From: Petrolisthes cinctipes
Taxonomy: Eukaryota; Arthropoda; Malacostraca; Decapoda; Porcellanidae
Assembly (NCBI GenBank): GCA_033782935.1
Contig: JAWQEG010000486.1
Coordinates: forward strand, 2,046,001-2,110,000
Length of the DNA: 64,000 nt
Reading direction: 5' to 3'
Made by a program: the position numbers and the translations under genes. This document shows, in pieces, positions 61,973 through 64,000 of the stretch (position 1 is its first letter; every line of letters begins with the position of its first letter). A model generated the notes under the pieces. The model was not told the origin of the DNA and made no database searches. It saw nothing but the letters and a program-made list of their open reading frames with translations.

Positions 61973-64000
61973 TGAGATATAAACGGGTACAGAAGATGCA
62001 TGCACATATCGACTTTTGGGCACCTAAAAGATCGATTTTCAGTATGTTTTTGGCCTGTATTTTGAAAATACTCTAACACGGAGTAGGCATGTACAGATAC
62101 CTTCTGGGACCTCTAAATATCGAATTTTCGGGTGTTTTGGGACTGAATTTGAGATATCGATTTTTTGGCACCTAAAATGTCGATTTTTAGCATGTTTTTA
62201 GCCTATATTTTGAAAATATTCTAGCACTGTGTAGGCATGTACAGATTGCTTCTGGGACCCCAAAATATTGAATTTTCGGGTGTTTTGAGCCTGAATTTGA
62301 GATATAAACGGGTACAGAAGATACATGCACATATTGACTTTGGGCATCTAAAATATCGATTTTCAGCATGTTTTGGGCCTGTATTTTGAAAATACTCTAA
62401 CACTGAGTAGGCATGTACAGATTGCTTCTGGGACCCCAAAATATTGAATTTTCGGGTGTTTTGAGCCTGAATTTGAGATATAAACGGGTACTGAAGATGC
62501 ATGCACATATCGACTTTTGTGCACCTAAAAGATCGATTTTCAGTATGTTTCGAGCATGTATTTTGAAAATACTCTAACACGGAGTAGGCATGTACAGATC
62601 GCTTCTGGGACCCTAAATATCGAATTTTCGGGTGTTTTGGGACTGAATTTGAGATATCGACTTTTTGGCACCTAAAAGATCGATTTTTAGCATGTTTTTA
62701 GCCTATATTTTGAAAATATTCTAGCACTGAGTAGGCATGTACAGATTGCTTCTGGGACCCCAAAATATTGAATTTTTGGTTGTTTTGAGCCTGAATTTGA
62801 GATATAAACGGGTACAGAAGATACATGCACATATTGACTTTGGGCACCAAAAATATCGATTTTCAGCATGTTTTTAGCCTATATTTTGAAAATATTCTAG
62901 CACTGTGTAGGCATGTACAGATTGCTTCTGGGACCCCAAAATATTGAATTTTCGGGTGTTTTGAGCCTGAATTTGAGATATAAACGGGTACAGAAGATAC
63001 ATGCACATATCGACTTTTGTGCACTTAAAAGATCGATTTTCAGTATGTTTTGAGCATGTATTTTGAAAATAATTTAACACGGAGTAGGCATGTACAGATC
63101 GCTTCTGGGACCCCTAAATATCGAATTTTCGGGTGTTCTGGGACTGAATTTGAGATATCGACTTTTTGGCACCTAAAAGATCGATTTTAAGCATGTTTTT
63201 AGTCTATATTTTGAAAATATTCTAGCACTGTACAGATTGCTTCTGGGACCCCAAAATATTGAATTTTCGGGTGTTTTGAGCCTGAATTTGAGATATAAAC
63301 GGGTACAGAAGATGCATGCACATATCGACTTTTGGGCACCTAAAAGATCGATTTTCAGTATGTTTTTGGCCTGTATTTTGAAAATACTCTAACACGGAGT
63401 AGGCATGTACAGATACCTTCTGGGACCTCTAAATATCGAATTTTCGGGTGTTTTGGGACTGAATTTGAGATATCGATTTTTTGGCACCTAAAATGTCGAT
63501 TTTTAGCATGTTTTTAGCCTATATTTTGAAAATATTCTAGCACTGTGTAGGCATGTACAGATTGCTTCTGGGACCCCAAAATATTGAATTTTCGGCTGTT
63601 TTGAGCTTGAATTTGAGATATAAACGGGTACAGAAGATACATCACATGTTGACTTTGGGCATCTAAAATATCGATTTTCAGCTTGTTTTGGGCCTGTATT
63701 TTGAAAATACTTTAACACTGAGTAGGCATGTACAGATTGCTTCTGGGACCCCAAAATATTGAATTTTCGGGTGTTTTGAGCCTGAATTTGAAATATAAAC
63801 GGGTACTGAAGATGCATGCACATATCGACTTTTGTGCACTTAAAAGATCGATTTTCAGTATGTTTTGAGCATGTATTTTGAAAAATATTTAACACGGAGT
63901 AGGCATGTACAGATCGCTTCTGGGACCCCTAAATATCGAATTTTCGGGTGTTTTGGGACTGAATTTGAGATATCGACTTTTTGGCACCTAAAAGATCGAT
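61973..64000 (+). repeat. 5273-bp higher-order unit, copy 2 (cut by window end)
   Basis: Tandem second copy, compared over about 2.03 kb. I noted only single-base differences by eye, such as GGGTGTTCTGG for GGATGTTCTGG and GTTTTTAGCC for GTTTATAGCC. It is still matching at 64000, so the unit continues beyond the window. Confidence 0.82.

Larger units (their letters stand above)
1..64000 (+). repeat. Satellite DNA array, ~177-bp monomer, higher-order repeats
   Basis: The window is filled end to end by head-to-tail copies of one monomer; phasing on the recurring TCTGGGACC gives spacings of 176, 177, 148, 138 and 135 bp. All copies have the same orientation, and I found no inversion, transposon insertion or unique spacer. 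One monomer (177-352) has 66 G+C in 176 bases, about 37.5%. Near-nucleosome length, AT-richness and multi-monomer periodicity are features known of centromeric and pericentromeric satellites of plants and animals; placing this array at a centromere is inference. The array continues past both window edges, since the last monomer is cut at 64000. Minus-strand open frames of 60-180 codons are a by-product of the monomer sequence and not genes. Confidence 0.98.

Noticed and set aside
1..64000. CRISPR array
   Set aside because: The repeats are contiguous with no unique spacers, and the unit is about 177 bp, far longer than a repeat-spacer unit.
1..64000. Embedded transposon, retroelement or rRNA/tRNA gene
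   Set aside because: Reading through the window, all sequence keeps satellite phase. I saw no terminal repeats, target-site duplications, poly-A tail or known RNA gene motifs.
1..64000. Assigning a species or naming a known satellite
   Set aside because: No monomer matched a satellite I can recall with confidence. Length and composition are shared by unrelated plant and animal satellites.

Overview
The whole 64 kb window is one uninterrupted tandem satellite DNA array. I see no protein-coding gene, RNA gene, transposon, CRISPR array or unique sequence. Every stretch can be read as copies of one AT-rich monomer of about 176-177 bp (one copy counted by hand is 37.5% GC), or as shorter derivatives of 148, 138 and 135 bp. 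All copies point the same way, and I estimate about 380 of them. A near-nucleosome-length, AT-rich, directly repeated monomer with higher-order organisation is typical of eukaryotic centromeric or pericentromeric satellite. I do not recognise the family and cannot name the organism. Variation concentrated at CpG sites suggests, but does not prove, a genome that methylates CpG.

Six monomer subtypes, here called A to F, follow each other in fixed order. A (176), B (177) and C (148 or 138) form one trimer, and D (176), E (177) and F (148) form the other. The basic unit is therefore a trimer of two long monomers and one short one (501 or 491 bp). The two trimers alternate as a hexamer of 992 or 1002 bp, with frequent slips. 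The short forms look like deletions between tiny direct repeats inside the monomer: ATAT for 29 bp, TGT for 10 bp and CGGGT for 42 bp.

Layout: 1-3.3 kb is irregular trimers and hexamers. 3.32-6.31 kb is a 1493-bp, nine-monomer unit present twice in tandem. 6.3-19.7 kb is trimers and hexamers with many private variants and chimeric monomers. 19.7-32.5 kb has four successive copies of a 3.44-kb higher-order unit, the second missing one 491-bp trimer and the fourth truncated. 30.9-35.1 kb is a 2119-bp tandem duplication. 31.4-45.06 kb is a 7.07-kb super-unit present twice, the second copy one trimer shorter. 45.06-56.7 kb returns to trimers with a local 501/1639-bp reduplication. 56.7-64.0 kb holds a 5273-bp unit whose second copy runs off the window. 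The centre (19.7-45 kb) looks the most recently amplified and the flanks older and more mixed.

The items most worth follow-up are the long-long-short architecture, a 15-bp perfect dyad whose outer pair differs in a compensated way between monomer classes, CpG-to-TpG differences that define subtypes, degenerate CENP-B-box-like sites, and the nested duplication history.
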